Origin: Ureibacillus acetophenoni
GTDB lineage: Bacteria; Bacillota; Bacilli; Bacillales_A; Planococcaceae
NCBI RefSeq assembly: GCF_900220965.1
Contig: NZ_OBQC01000011.1
Span: 1-64,000 of the forward strand
Length of the DNA: 64,000 nucleotides
Direction of reading: 5' to 3'
Position 1 is the stretch's first letter, and each line of letters opens with the position of its first letter. Below the pieces are notes generated by a model, which saw only the letters and a program-made list of their open reading frames with translations, made no database searches and was not told where the DNA came from. This document shows, one piece after another, positions 43,178 to 52,139 of the stretch. Both the position numbers and the translations under genes were made by a program.

Positions 43178-43744
43178 CTAATTAAGCGTTTTAGATTGGA
43201 TTAACTGTTTAATCTGTTGATTCATCAGTTCAGCTTGAGACAATGCCACATTGTCTTTCAATATCTCTTGTGGTCTACTGGCTTTACCAATGACGTAACC
43301 AGTGAAAGTCATTTTTAAAAAATCGAATGTATATTTAAATTGTTGGATTAACGGGAGCCCTTTAATTCTTGGGTTATCCCCTCCAACTGCAACTACATAG
43401 TTTTCTACCTTTTGTAAATGTTCCTTTAAATTCGGATAGCGCTCGTCTCGAATCGCTTGGCTAAAACGATCAATTAAATTTTTCATTAAGCCGGATGTGC
43501 TATACCAATAGATTGGTGTTGAAAATACAAGAATATCACTTTCTAAAATTGCCTCAATGATGGAGTCGTGGTCATCATCTACAACAGAAAAACCCTCTTC
43601 TGTATGACGCATATCTTCTATGGGTTTCACTAATATATCCTTTAAATATATTTTCCGATAATCAAGACCTTCTAATAGCACATCGGTTAAATATTCCGTA
43701 TTTCCATTGACCCTTGAGCTACCAATAAATGCAACAATCTTCAT
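43178..43744 (-). CDS. NADPH-dependent FMN reductase family (flavodoxin-like)
   Basis: 188 residues. IVAFIGSSRVNGNTEYLTD is the FMN-phosphate loop, and LVFSTPIYWYSTSGLMKNLIDR the second flavin-binding motif. It is an FMN-dependent oxidoreductase; the substrate is not evident. The start follows GAGGGG on the minus strand. Confidence 0.85.
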   Translation of the reverse strand: MKIVAFIGSSRVNGNTEYLTDVLLEGLDYRKIYLKDILVKPIEDMRHTEEGFSVVDDDHDSIIEAILESDILVFSTPIYWYSTSGLMKNLIDRFSQAIRDERYPNLKEHLQKVENYVVAVGGDNPRIKGLPLIQQFKYTFDFLKMTFTGYVIGKASRPQEILKDNVALSQAELMNQQIKQLIQSKTLN

Positions 43745-43776
43745 ATGCCCCTCCTCAATGAATCATTTTTAAAATA

Positions 43777-43812
43777 AAAAAGACGTACATAATGAAATCT
43801 ATGTACGTCTTG
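43777..43812 (-). terminator. Terminator of the 75-residue minus-strand gene
   Basis: Arms AAGACGTACATA and TATGTACGTCTT followed on the minus strand by six T. Confidence 0.83.
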
Positions 43813-43827
43813 GAGAATTAAGTAATA

Positions 43828-44055
43828 TTAAATTCTGTTTAGTAAAGCGTGAATTGTTTCTTTTAGTTCGTCATCGTGATCAGCAAGTTCAATTAAGTTA
43901 GCTACGCGCTCTTTTAAAATGTGCTTTTCTAGAATTTGTTTTTCATCTAGGACACTAATGATAATTTGTAAAATTAAACGATCACGTTCTAATAAACCTT
44001 CTTCCACTCGTTCAGGAGTGACTTTTGCATCTAATCTTTGTACTTTACTTCCCAT
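43828..44055 (-). CDS. Small helical hypothetical protein
   Basis: 75 residues, charged and helical (LLERDRLILQIIISVLDEKQ, RVANLIELADHDDELKETIH). Not recognised. The ribosome binding site AGGGGGTAA precedes the start and a terminator follows, so it is likely a real single gene. Confidence 0.6.
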   Translation of the reverse strand: MGSKVQRLDAKVTPERVEEGLLERDRLILQIIISVLDEKQILEKHILKERVANLIELADHDDELKETIHALLNRI

Positions 44056-44213
44056 TAACCTTACCCCCTACAACAATGAATTCCAAGTTTATATTACCAT
44101 AATTAATTGATTTACGAAATATCATCAACCAACAAATGTAAATGAAAAATTTTGCCGAAATTAGAGGAAAATAAACATGTATTTCGAATATATATTTATG
44201 AAGGGAGATGGGG

Positions 44214-44717
44214 ATGTTGAAAGGAATAATAAATAATAAAAAAAGAGAAATATCAGCAGAAGATACTGAACATTTATTAAAGGTAGGTAAAGTTGCGCAT
44301 GTAGCAACAGTTGGGGAAGATGGATACCCTTATGTCATACCTTTTGTCTACGTTTATGAAGGTGGAAATAAACTTTATATCCATATAGGAAATTTACGAG
44401 AAAGTCATTTTTGGTCAAATGTTAAAGCAAATCAACAAGTATCTATTGAAGTAAGTGAAATGGGGCAAGTGATTCCAGGTAAGAAATATGCTTGTCACTC
44501 CGCATTAGCATATTCAAGTGTAGTACTATTTGGAAAAATTCAGCATATAATAGATGATGTAAAAAAAGAATGGTTTTACGATCAACTTTGGAAAAAATAT
44601 GGGGACCCAAATTGGAAATTTGAAAAAGAAGGTTACCCGGCTCTTCCGAAGACAGAACTATTTGAAGTAGAGATTGAAAAAATGACTGGAAAACTTAGTG
44701 AAGCATTAAGTCATTAG
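44214..44717 (+). CDS. Pyridoxamine 5'-phosphate oxidase-like (FMN-binding split barrel) protein
   Basis: 167 residues. VGKVAHVATVGEDGYPYVIPFVY is the start of the split-barrel flavin-binding fold, and LYIHIGNLRESHFW follows. Members of this group bind FMN or haem-like ligands, and many resemble NimA nitroimidazole reductases. Exact activity is unknown. ATG 44214 is preferred since GAAGGGAG ends 6 nt before it. A terminator-like hairpin (AAAGAGTGTA/TACACTCTTT) follows at 44731-44774. Confidence 0.8.
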   Translation: MLKGIINNKKREISAEDTEHLLKVGKVAHVATVGEDGYPYVIPFVYVYEGGNKLYIHIGNLRESHFWSNVKANQQVSIEVSEMGQVIPGKKYACHSALAYSSVVLFGKIQHIIDDVKKEWFYDQLWKKYGDPNWKFEKEGYPALPKTELFEVEIEKMTGKLSEALSH

Positions 44718-44774
44718 TCATAATATAAAGAGTGTAAGGGTCGTTAAAAAATAATGATTCTACACTCTTTTTGT

Positions 44775-45078
44775 AATTTTTGTAAAATATAGTCCCAAAA
44801 TATACATTTTGATATTTTTTACAATATAGTATAATATCAGATACCAAGAAAAAATTTAAGAATGAAATCGACATAGTTAGGTGATACACTTAAGATTAAG
44901 AAATTCGCCTACTCAAACTGATGTCACATATAATAATAGATTTAATTTACCTAAACCATGCAATTTAGGGGGTAGATCAGCATATATTATTAATCTTAAT
45001 AGTTTTTTTATAACTGGTTAATAATTTCGATGTATCCTTAATTTATATATATTTTAACTTTAACGAAGGTGATAAAAG
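44775..45078. other. Intergenic region upstream of ugtP
   Basis: No gene seen. It contains a small hairpin CCTAAA-TTTAGG near 44950-44970 and AT-rich sequence that could hold the ugtP promoter. Confidence 0.5.
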
Positions 45079-45087
45079 GTGACAAAA

Positions 45088-46233
45088 ATGACATGCAACC
45101 CTAAGATTTTAATATTAACAGGTAGCTATGGCAATGGTCATTTAAAGGTAACTAAGACTTTAAAGGATATGTTCTTGAAACAAGGGGTGTCGCAAGATAA
45201 TATCGTTGAATCTGATTTATTTTTAGATTCACATCCAATTTTAACGAAAGCATCAAAATATTTATATATAAAGAGTTTTACTTATGGACAAAAAATTTAT
45301 GGATTTCTCTACTATGGTGGAAGCAAGAAAAAAAGAATCCTATCTTATGATTTTTTAAATAAATACGGGATGTCGACTTTGAAGAATTTAGTAGAAGAAG
45401 TAAAGCCGGATATTATTGTAAATACTTTCCCAATGCCTGTTGTACCTGAATTTAGAAAAAAGACGGGTGCTCAAATTCCGATAGTTCATGTAGTAACGGA
45501 TTACTATGCACATAAAAACTGGATTCACGAAGAAGTTGACAGATATTATGTAGCATCTAAAACATTAAAAAATGATTTGATGAAATTAGGATTCTCTAGT
45601 GATCGTATTAAAGTTTCAGGAATTCCTATAGATCCTATTTTTGAAGTTGAATATGATAAAAAGGCTCTTTTTGAAAAATATCAACTTGATATAAATCGCC
45701 CTGTTGTGTTAATTGCAGCTGGTGCGTTTGGGGTTTTAAAAGATATCGATGAAATGTTGAGTAAGATTCTTTCCGTAAATAACAATCAAGTTATCGTTGT
45801 CTGTGGAAAAAACGAAGAGCTAAAAAATTCATTATCAGCAAAGTTTAATGGAAATAACAATGCGCTTATTCTTGGCTTTACGAATAAAATGGACGAATTA
45901 ATGAAAATGGCTACACTAATGGTGACAAAACCTGGTGGTATTACGATTAGTGAAGCTTTAGCAGTTCAGGTACCATTAATTTTATATCGCCCTGTGCCGG
46001 GTCAAGAGAAAGAAAATGCGATATTCTTTGAAAGTAAAGGAGCGGCTGTTCAAGTCACTCGATCAAATAAATTGCTTGATAGTATTCTAAGTTTACTACA
46101 AGATGAAAAACTTCGTATGAACATGAAAAAAAATATGAAGGAACTTTATAATGCGCATGCAGCAGAAGTTATCTGTGAAGATGTTATGTACTTGCATGCT
46201 GCCAAAGAAAAAATGAATAGGATTATCGTATAA
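45088..46233 (+). CDS. ugtP: Processive diacylglycerol beta-glucosyltransferase UgtP
   Basis: 381 residues, GT28/MGDG-synthase family. The N-terminal ILTGSYGNGHLKVTKTL and C-terminal TKPGGITISEALA with PVPGQEKENA are hallmark motifs. It transfers glucose from UDP-glucose to diacylglycerol, making diglucosyl-diacylglycerol, the membrane anchor of lipoteichoic acid. ATG 45088 follows AAAGGTG; GTG 45079, with its own GAAGGTG, is an equally plausible start. The next gene follows after 3 bp and encodes the LtaA-like flippase. Confidence 0.93.
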   Translation: MTCNPKILILTGSYGNGHLKVTKTLKDMFLKQGVSQDNIVESDLFLDSHPILTKASKYLYIKSFTYGQKIYGFLYYGGSKKKRILSYDFLNKYGMSTLKNLVEEVKPDIIVNTFPMPVVPEFRKKTGAQIPIVHVVTDYYAHKNWIHEEVDRYYVASKTLKNDLMKLGFSSDRIKVSGIPIDPIFEVEYDKKALFEKYQLDINRPVVLIAAGAFGVLKDIDEMLSKILSVNNNQVIVVCGKNEELKNSLSAKFNGNNNALILGFTNKMDELMKMATLMVTKPGGITISEALAVQVPLILYRPVPGQEKENAIFFESKGAAVQVTRSNKLLDSILSLLQDEKLRMNMKKNMKELYNAHAAEVICEDVMYLHAAKEKMNRIIV

Positions 46234-46236
46234 ATT

Positions 46237-47409
46237 ATGAAATCTACTAAATATGAATTTTATCTACTAATTATTCCTTTAGTAATAGTAGAATTTGTTA
46301 GAGGAGCTTTTATTATAAGCTATCTTCCAAGTCTTTATATAAATCCTATAGGTATTTCCTTAGCAATTGTTGGTGTAGCCGTTTCAATTCACTTTATTGG
46401 AGATACATTTGCGAATTTCATCATGGGGTATATTATTGAAAATTTAGGAAGCAATAAGGTCTTGCATTTAAGCTTTGTAGTGATGACACTAAGCTTATCT
46501 GTATTTATTATCTGGCCTAATAGTTTTACCTTAATTATCAGTACTCTATTTACAGGGATAACAGTTTGTCCTATATGGATTTATCTACTTACTAAGGCAG
46601 CGGGCGACAAACGAGGTCAAAGAATCAGTATTGTTTATCTTGGATGGTTATTGGGATTAGGCGCAGGTTATGTTGCAATGAATTATTTAATTCAGTTTAA
46701 TATAGAGAATTTATTATGGTTTCTTCCAAGTTTAACGATTATTGCTTGGATTGTGTATACTATTGTGAATACTGGAAATATCTGTGTTGAAAAAGTAGAT
46801 ATAAAAAAACAATGGGGTATCACAAAAGAATTAGTAATAAGTAGTAAAGTTGTAGTACCCGGAATCCTTTTCCAAGGTATAGGAATGGGGATGCTAATAC
46901 CGATCCTTCCAGTGTTTGCAATGCAGGATCTACACTTATCAACTAACCAATACACACTAATAATACTAATTGGTGGAGCTAGTCTCGTATTAGCACTTAT
47001 TCCCCTCGGGAAATTGGTAGATAATGTGAAAAACAAAATTATTTTATGTATTATAGGGTTTATAATATTTGCCTCTGCACTTTTTGCGCTAGGGTCAAAA
47101 CCTAATCTTGTAGTGACAATAATGGTCGTTATTGTGTTAGGAGTATTTTATGCACTATTCTTACCAGCGTGGAATTCCTTTATTGCAGGATATATTCCGG
47201 AATCACTAAAGGCTGTTGGATGGGGTATATTCTCTAGTTTACAAGGATTAGGAGTAATGATTGGTCCAGCAATTGGTGGAGTTTTAGCTGAATCATATCA
47301 AACGATGACAACAATTCAAGGAAGTGCAGTCATATTTGGCATAGCAGCTATATTCTATTTCTTCTATGCTATAAGAAAACAAAAACAAAATTTAAAAACT
47401 GATGGATGA
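46237..47409 (+). CDS. ltaA: LtaA-like glycolipid flippase (MFS)
   Basis: 390 residues with twelve membrane helices of the major facilitator superfamily. Its size and its position 3 bp after ugtP match the staphylococcal ypfP-ltaA operon, in which LtaA moves the glycolipid anchor to the outer leaflet. The flippase assignment rests on this context and length. It has a weak ribosome binding site of its own, so translation is probably coupled to ugtP. Confidence 0.78.
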   Translation: MKSTKYEFYLLIIPLVIVEFVRGAFIISYLPSLYINPIGISLAIVGVAVSIHFIGDTFANFIMGYIIENLGSNKVLHLSFVVMTLSLSVFIIWPNSFTLIISTLFTGITVCPIWIYLLTKAAGDKRGQRISIVYLGWLLGLGAGYVAMNYLIQFNIENLLWFLPSLTIIAWIVYTIVNTGNICVEKVDIKKQWGITKELVISSKVVVPGILFQGIGMGMLIPILPVFAMQDLHLSTNQYTLIILIGGASLVLALIPLGKLVDNVKNKIILCIIGFIIFASALFALGSKPNLVVTIMVVIVLGVFYALFLPAWNSFIAGYIPESLKAVGWGIFSSLQGLGVMIGPAIGGVLAESYQTMTTIQGSAVIFGIAAIFYFFYAIRKQKQNLKTDG

Positions 47410-47410
47410 A

Positions 47411-47453
47411 AAAAACAGCTTGTTATTTTTATTACAGGCTGTTTTTTTTTTGT
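47411..47453 (+). terminator. Terminator after ugtP-ltaA
   Basis: Arms AAACAGCTTG and CAGGCTGTTT with nine T. Confidence 0.85.
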
Positions 47454-47542
47454 GTAAAAAGTTATATCTCTTTTAGTTATTTATAATGGAACATTAACGT
47501 TCTGAATATTCAAATGTTCTAATTTTTTTCTAAAGTATTTTG

Positions 47543-47572
47543 AGTATAAATGAACATACAGTTCTCATACTA
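47543..47572 (+). promoter_or_regulatory. Candidate sigma-G-type (forespore) promoter
   Basis: The -10 CATACTA (47566-47572) equals the sigma-G consensus. AGTATA (47543-47548), 17 bp upstream, is an acceptable -35. It lies about 48 bp before a small basic-protein gene. Confidence 0.4.
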
Positions 47573-47619
47573 ATTACGATTTCGCAATAGAAATCCAAAA
47601 TGATGATGAGAGGTGAGCG

Positions 47620-47775
47620 GTGTTGAGTGGTCCAGGGCATTTTAATCCTAGAGCTCATGAACGTGGCCGAAATTATCAAAAGCCACGAAAGCAAAAGTCT
47701 CTTATAAATGGTCGAACAGAGGTTTCTCTGTCAAACCAAATTTTGAGAAGTAATGCGAAAGCACATCACTGGTAA
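47620..47775 (+). CDS. Small basic protein, possibly sporulation-related
   Basis: 50-51 residues, starting GTG 47620 or TTG 47623, both close behind GAGAGGTGAG. It begins LSGPGHFNPRAHERGRN and ends LRSNAKAHHW. It is basic, hydrophilic and lacks Cys. The composition and the sigma-G-like promoter suggest a minor spore protein, perhaps YpzG-like; this is inference. A 14-codon frame with an AGGAGGG site (47836-47880) follows, before a terminator. Confidence 0.5.
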   Translation: MLSGPGHFNPRAHERGRNYQKPRKQKSLINGRTEVSLSNQILRSNAKAHHW

Positions 47776-48074
47776 CATCATTTAGGATTTTGTGAATCAC
47801 ATTCACTGTATCCGAAATGACTAGGAGGGATTGTCATGAACAAACCGCCAAGTCACCTTCAAAAAAGCATATTTCGCTAATTCAAAACGAATGACGTGAT
47901 TATTGCAAAAATGAGGGTGAGGAATCATGGAGGATGAGTGAGAAAGGCCCGGAATTTTTATTCCGGGCTTTTTTATATGGTTTAAAAGCACTGAAAATAA
48001 AATAAAGAAGGAATTAAAATTAATATAGAGAAATAGATATAGTAGAGACACAATTCCATTAGGAGCTGAAAATT
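47776..48074. other. Intergenic region with a tiny open frame and terminator
   Basis: The 14-codon frame at 47836-47880 has a strong ribosome binding site but no other support. A terminator (GCCCGGAAT/ATTCCGGGC with six T) lies at 47947-47975. Confidence 0.55.
47947..47975 (+). terminator. Terminator
   Basis: Arms GCCCGGAAT and ATTCCGGGC followed by six T. Confidence 0.85.
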
Positions 48075-48548
48075 TTGCATAAAAACAAAGAGGACATATT
48101 AATTCATTTAGAGTACTCCATTGATTTTGTGAAAAAGTTATTAGAGGTATCCGAAGAAAATTGGCGAACACCCATTTCAAAAGATAAATGGACTGTTGCA
48201 GAAGTGGTAGGTCATCTAGCACCTTGGGATGAATTTCTGTTGAATGATCGTCTTCCCTACTTATTGGATAATACACCACTACCAATAGGACCAGACGTAG
48301 ACGAATTAAATCGTCAATCAGCTGAGATAAGTAGAAGTAAAAGTAAAGAAGAAATTATTTCAAATTTCATAAACGTAAGAAGAAATTTAATAATTACGAT
48401 TAATAATTTGGATGACGAATTGTGGGATAGAAACCTAAATCTCGGTGAAACGAGCTTAACACTAGATGAATATCTAAAAGGTTTCAAAGACCACGATTTA
48501 CATCATATCAATCAAATAAACAAAGTTGTTAATGTAGCATCTCTTTAA
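48075..48548 (+). CDS. DinB-family protein
   Basis: 157 residues, four-helix DinB/YfiT-like fold. KWTVAEVVGHLAPWDEF supplies the first metal-binding His, and the C-terminal DHDLHHINQI the other two. Such proteins often act as metal-dependent thiol (bacillithiol) transferases; the activity here is unknown. The start is TTG 48075, 8 nt after AGGAGC. A second DinB-superfamily gene follows 42 bp later. Confidence 0.83.
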   Translation: MHKNKEDILIHLEYSIDFVKKLLEVSEENWRTPISKDKWTVAEVVGHLAPWDEFLLNDRLPYLLDNTPLPIGPDVDELNRQSAEISRSKSKEEIISNFINVRRNLIITINNLDDELWDRNLNLGETSLTLDEYLKGFKDHDLHHINQINKVVNVASL

Positions 48549-48590
48549 ATAAAAGAGATCGTTTAATTATATAAGAAAAGGGGAATAAAA

Positions 48591-49100
48591 ATGGATGTAA
48601 GATTTCCTATTGGAGAATTAGAAGTACCAGAAAAAGTGACATTGGAAAATGTTAAGGAATGGTTAAATAAAATAGAAACATATACAACTAGATTGAGAGA
48701 CACAGTAGATTCTTTAAATGAAGAACAATTAAATAAAACTTACCGTGAGGGTGCTTGGAATGTTCGTCAACTTGTGCATCATATTGCAGATTCGCAATTG
48801 AACATGTACCAACGTTTGAAATTAGCGTTAACGGATGAAAATCCAACGGTTCCAGGGTTTGATGAAGAAAAATGGGCTGTTCAACCTGATACGAAACTTC
48901 CTATTGAGAGCTCTATTAAAATGCTAGAGGGCATCAATGAACGTATCGTTTCTCTAGGACAAAGCCTCACAGAAGAACAGCTAGATCGTGTTTTCACTCA
49001 TCAAACAAACGGTGAAATTAAAGTTAGCAAAAAAGTTGCCAAACTAGCTTGGCATGAAGAACATCATTTAGAGCATATAAAAATAGCATTATCAAAATAG
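48591..49100 (+). CDS. yfiT: YfiT-type putative metal-dependent hydrolase / bacillithiol transferase
   Basis: 169 residues. It begins RFPIGELEVPEKVT, has WNVRQLVHHIADSQLNMYQR (metal-binding His) and ends WHEEHHLEHI (two further His). Overall layout equals B. subtilis YfiT/BstA, which binds Ni/Zn and is linked to bacillithiol transfer. The start follows AAAAGGGG. It shares the DinB fold with the preceding gene, so the two may be an ancient duplication. Confidence 0.87.
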   Translation: MDVRFPIGELEVPEKVTLENVKEWLNKIETYTTRLRDTVDSLNEEQLNKTYREGAWNVRQLVHHIADSQLNMYQRLKLALTDENPTVPGFDEEKWAVQPDTKLPIESSIKMLEGINERIVSLGQSLTEEQLDRVFTHQTNGEIKVSKKVAKLAWHEEHHLEHIKIALSK

Positions 49101-49184
49101 ATTCTACCTTCAACTATGAATGACTTGTCGATTAAGATAAGTCATTTTTATTTGAATACAAAAAAATACTTGAGGGGGGAAAGG

Positions 49185-50708
49185 ATGGAAAGATCCATTG
49201 CATATTGGATACGTAAAAGGGCGAATATTACACCAAATCGAGTGGCTTTAATAGGGGAAAATAGAGAATTTACTTACCAGGATTTATTTTCTGAAGTAAA
49301 TAGAGTATCCGCATTTCTTCAACAAAAGTTACACCTTAAAAAAGGTGAGCGATTTGCAATACTATCACAAAATCGGGTGGAGTATTTAATTACCTATTTT
49401 GCAGCTGCTCAGTTAGGTTTCGTTGCTGTTCCATTAAATATTCGACTAAGCGCTTCTGAATTAGCCTATCAAATTCAGGATAGTGGTGCTAAAGCAATTC
49501 TATATGAAAGCGAACTAAAGTCTTTGTTTGATGAATTACATCAATTAGTTTCTTTTGAAAGTGCACATACATTTGAAGAGGGTTATGCAGTATTTCCAAT
49601 GGATAACATACAGCATGACTTTAGTGAAGGTATTCCAAACGATCCTTATATTATTTGTTATACGTCTGGTACTACAGGAAAGCCAAAAGGCGCAGTTTTA
49701 ACCCAAGAGAATATGTTTTGGAATGCACTTAATAACCAATATGCACTCGATCTTACATCTTCCGATAAATGCCTAGTAATACTCCCCTTATTCCATATTG
49801 GAGGAATTGGTTTATTTGCATTTCCTACCTTCCTTTCGGGTGGAACTGTTATCGTTCCAGGGAAGTTCCATCCTAAAAATGTATTGAAAATTATAGAAGA
49901 TTTACAGGTAACAGTAATGATGGGTGTACCAACAATTTTTAACACATTAAAAAACGAAGAATCATTCCATCAAACAGATTTCAAATCTGTACGAGTGTTT
50001 TGTAGTGGTGGTGCACCATGTCCAGTGGAACTAATAGAAGATTATCATAAAAAGGGTATTCCTCTATATCAAGGCTTTGGAATGACAGAAACTTCACCAA
50101 CTGTATTTATGCTTTCGAAAGAAGACTTTCAAAGAAAAGTAGGGTCGATTGGCAAGCCAGTAATGTTTTGTGAAATTGACCTTGTTGATGATCTTGGGAA
50201 GTCAGTTAAGCAAGGTGAGGTAGGAGAGTTAATTATTAAAGGTGGTAATGTCTTTAAAGAATATTGGGGTTTACCTGAAAAAACAGCCGAAGCGATTATT
50301 GATGGATGGTTTTATACTGGAGACCTCGCCTATAAAGATGAGGAAGGCTATATCTACATTGCAGGTCGGAAAAAGGACATGATTATTTCTGGAGGAGAAA
50401 ACATCTATCCATTGGAAATAGAGCAAGTAATTGGTGAACTTAAGGAAGTTAATGAAGTGGCAGTCATAGGAATTCAGGATGAAAAGTGGGGCGAAGTGCC
50501 GATTGCCATTGTATCGCTAAAGGAAAATGAAAGTCTACTGGAAGAACAAGTTCAAAATTACTGTAGTAGAAAGCTTGCAAAATATAAAGTTCCAAAACAA
50601 GTGGTTTTTTTAGATGATTTACCTAAAAATGCAACAGGGAAATTAGATAAAAAAGTAATGCAACAAAATTATAACTTCATTCATCTCGCTTCCAAAAATG
50701 TAAAATGA
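49185..50708 (+). CDS. Acyl-CoA ligase (AMP-binding enzyme)
   Basis: 507 residues of the ANL superfamily. The P-loop is YTSGTTGKPKGAV, the second core motif is YQGFGMTETSP, and then come GWFYTGD, GRKKDMIISGGENIYP and the catalytic Lys in KNATGKLDKK. It activates a carboxylic acid as acyl-AMP and then acyl-CoA. The substrate could be a fatty acid or o-succinylbenzoate; no menaquinone gene is nearby, so a fatty acid is more likely. ATG 49185 follows GAGGGGGGAAAGG. A KAS III-like gene follows after an interspersed repeat. Confidence 0.88.
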   Translation: MERSIAYWIRKRANITPNRVALIGENREFTYQDLFSEVNRVSAFLQQKLHLKKGERFAILSQNRVEYLITYFAAAQLGFVAVPLNIRLSASELAYQIQDSGAKAILYESELKSLFDELHQLVSFESAHTFEEGYAVFPMDNIQHDFSEGIPNDPYIICYTSGTTGKPKGAVLTQENMFWNALNNQYALDLTSSDKCLVILPLFHIGGIGLFAFPTFLSGGTVIVPGKFHPKNVLKIIEDLQVTVMMGVPTIFNTLKNEESFHQTDFKSVRVFCSGGAPCPVELIEDYHKKGIPLYQGFGMTETSPTVFMLSKEDFQRKVGSIGKPVMFCEIDLVDDLGKSVKQGEVGELIIKGGNVFKEYWGLPEKTAEAIIDGWFYTGDLAYKDEEGYIYIAGRKKDMIISGGENIYPLEIEQVIGELKEVNEVAVIGIQDEKWGEVPIAIVSLKENESLLEEQVQNYCSRKLAKYKVPKQVVFLDDLPKNATGKLDKKVMQQNYNFIHLASKNVK

Positions 50709-50764
50709 ATGCAAATAGTTAATCGATTTAAGTTGGGTCCAGCATACGACTGAATGAAGTTATA

Positions 50765-50860
50765 GCCTCCGGCGGATGCCACAGATTTTTAATGGTGATT
50801 TATCGAGCGAGCTCGATAAAATCTGGGCGCAAATACGCCAAGGCGCATTTGATTAAGGGA
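50765..50860. repeat. Interspersed repeat-like element
   Basis: It contains CTCCGGCGGATGCCACAG, the inverted pair TTTATCGAGC/GCTCGATAAA, GGGCGCAAATACGCC and GCGCATTTGATTAAGGG. A diverged, shortened relative lies just before glmS at 9285-9337. It supplies sequence right up to the ribosome binding site of the next gene. Confidence 0.55.
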
Positions 50861-50873
50861 AGGTGGAGCGCAA

Positions 50874-51875
50874 ATGATAGGGGTCGAACAAACAAGTATA
50901 TATGAACCTGAGATAATTGTACGTGCAAAAGATCTTGAGCAACTAACAGGTATCCCTGAAAATGTTATTTATGATAAATTCGGGTTAACTGAAAAAAGAA
51001 TAGCACCTGAATCAGTTCACGCATCGGATTTAGCTGTTTTAGCAGCTAAAAATATTTTGAAAACGGTTGATCCTAAAAGTATAGATGTAGTGATTTATTT
51101 TGGGAGTCCATATAAAGATTATCAAGTATGGACAGCATCCTCGAAAATTCAATATGAATTGGAAACTACAAATGCTTATGCTTTTGAGTTAATGAATGTT
51201 AGCTCGAGCTTTCCAATCGCCCTTAAAGTTGCAAAAGATATGCTCGTTTCTGATAACAGCATACAAAACATCTTACTAGTTGGTGGATCAAAAGAATCCC
51301 AGCTGATCAATTATGATAATCCTAGATCTAGATTTATGTTTAATTTTGCGGACGGTGGTGCTGCAGCTTTAGTTACAAGGAACGCAACTAAATCTAGAAT
51401 ACTAGATTCATTTGTTATGACGGATGGTTCATTTTCAAAAGATGTTTTAGTTCCAGGTGGGGGGTCTGTGCATCCCGTAAGTGAAGAAGTTGTTAAGGAG
51501 AAAATGCATTATTTAGATGTTCCTGATCCGTTAAGCATGAAAGAAAGACTCGATCCTGTATCAATGCCGAATTTTATAAAAGTAATTACGAAATCCATAG
51601 AAAAGAGCGGTAAGAAGTTGGAGGATATTAAGATGCTTTTACCCCTTCATACAAAACGCTCAATGTATTTAGAATTACTTACAAGTTTAGGGTTAACAGA
51701 AGAGCAATCAATTTATTTACATCAATATGGTCACATGTCTTCTCTAGACCCTTGCTATGGATTATTTTTAGCCGAAAAGGAACAACAGTTACAAAAAGGC
51801 GATATCATTGTAACTGTTTCAGCGGGTACAGGTTATACTTGGGCCGCAACTGTTATAGAATGGTTAAAAGAGTAA
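50874..51875 (+). CDS. KAS III-like (FabH-superfamily) protein with altered active site
   Basis: 333 residues with the thiolase fold of 3-oxoacyl-ACP synthase III. At the position of the catalytic Cys (AACSGF in FabH) it has Ser110 (NVSSSF). The His is kept (H259 in LLPLHTKR). The catalytic Asn position (YGN) is His287 (QYGHMSS). The C-terminal glycine motif SAGTGYTWAA is normal. Typical FabH activity is therefore doubtful; Ser-nucleophile KAS III relatives such as DpsC exist in polyketide pathways. The preceding acyl-CoA ligase could supply its acyl substrate. The start follows GGTGGAG. Confidence 0.8.
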   Translation: MIGVEQTSIYEPEIIVRAKDLEQLTGIPENVIYDKFGLTEKRIAPESVHASDLAVLAAKNILKTVDPKSIDVVIYFGSPYKDYQVWTASSKIQYELETTNAYAFELMNVSSSFPIALKVAKDMLVSDNSIQNILLVGGSKESQLINYDNPRSRFMFNFADGGAAALVTRNATKSRILDSFVMTDGSFSKDVLVPGGGSVHPVSEEVVKEKMHYLDVPDPLSMKERLDPVSMPNFIKVITKSIEKSGKKLEDIKMLLPLHTKRSMYLELLTSLGLTEEQSIYLHQYGHMSSLDPCYGLFLAEKEQQLQKGDIIVTVSAGTGYTWAATVIEWLKE

Positions 51876-51936
51876 ACTTCACGACTAAAAGTGAATATGT
51901 TAAACTGTAACTAATTAATGAATGAAGGGAAGATGG

Positions 51937-51975
51937 ATGGACAATGGACAAATAATCTTATTTTTGCGTATTTGA
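51937..51975 (+). CDS. Leader peptide of the ABC-F gene
   Basis: A 12-codon frame (MDNGQIILFLRI) 7 nt after AAGGG. An overlapping 15-codon frame at 51933-51980 starts 4 nt earlier with poorer spacing. The coding region forms the 5' arm of a long stem with 51987-52018, so ribosome stalling here would refold the leader. Such peptides control vml/vga-type ABC-F genes. Confidence 0.55.
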   Translation: MDNGQIILFLRI

Positions 51976-52085
51976 AATAGAAAAAATTATTTCAAACAAA
52001 AAATAGGATTAGTCTGCCCATTTTCTATATTTACAAAGTTATCTTCCGCTAGAAGATAGCTTTATTTATCATGAAATCAACGACT

Positions 52086-52115
52086 AATCCTTCCGAAAAA
52101 CGGGAGGATTTTTTT
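52086..52115 (+). terminator. Attenuator (intrinsic terminator) in the ABC-F leader
   Basis: AATCCTTCCG and CGGGAGGATT flank an A-rich loop, followed by seven T. It lies before the likely start codon at 52140 and after the leader peptide. A second hairpin, AGTTATCTTC/GAAGATAGCT, lies at 52038-52062. Confidence 0.75.
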
Positions 52116-52139
52116 CTCCCTAAGAAGGGATTGAAAGAT

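Noticed and set aside
47836-47880. A 14-codon frame with an AGGAGGG site
   Set aside because: The ribosome binding site is good, but the peptide is very short and nothing else supports it; recorded only as part of the intergenic region.
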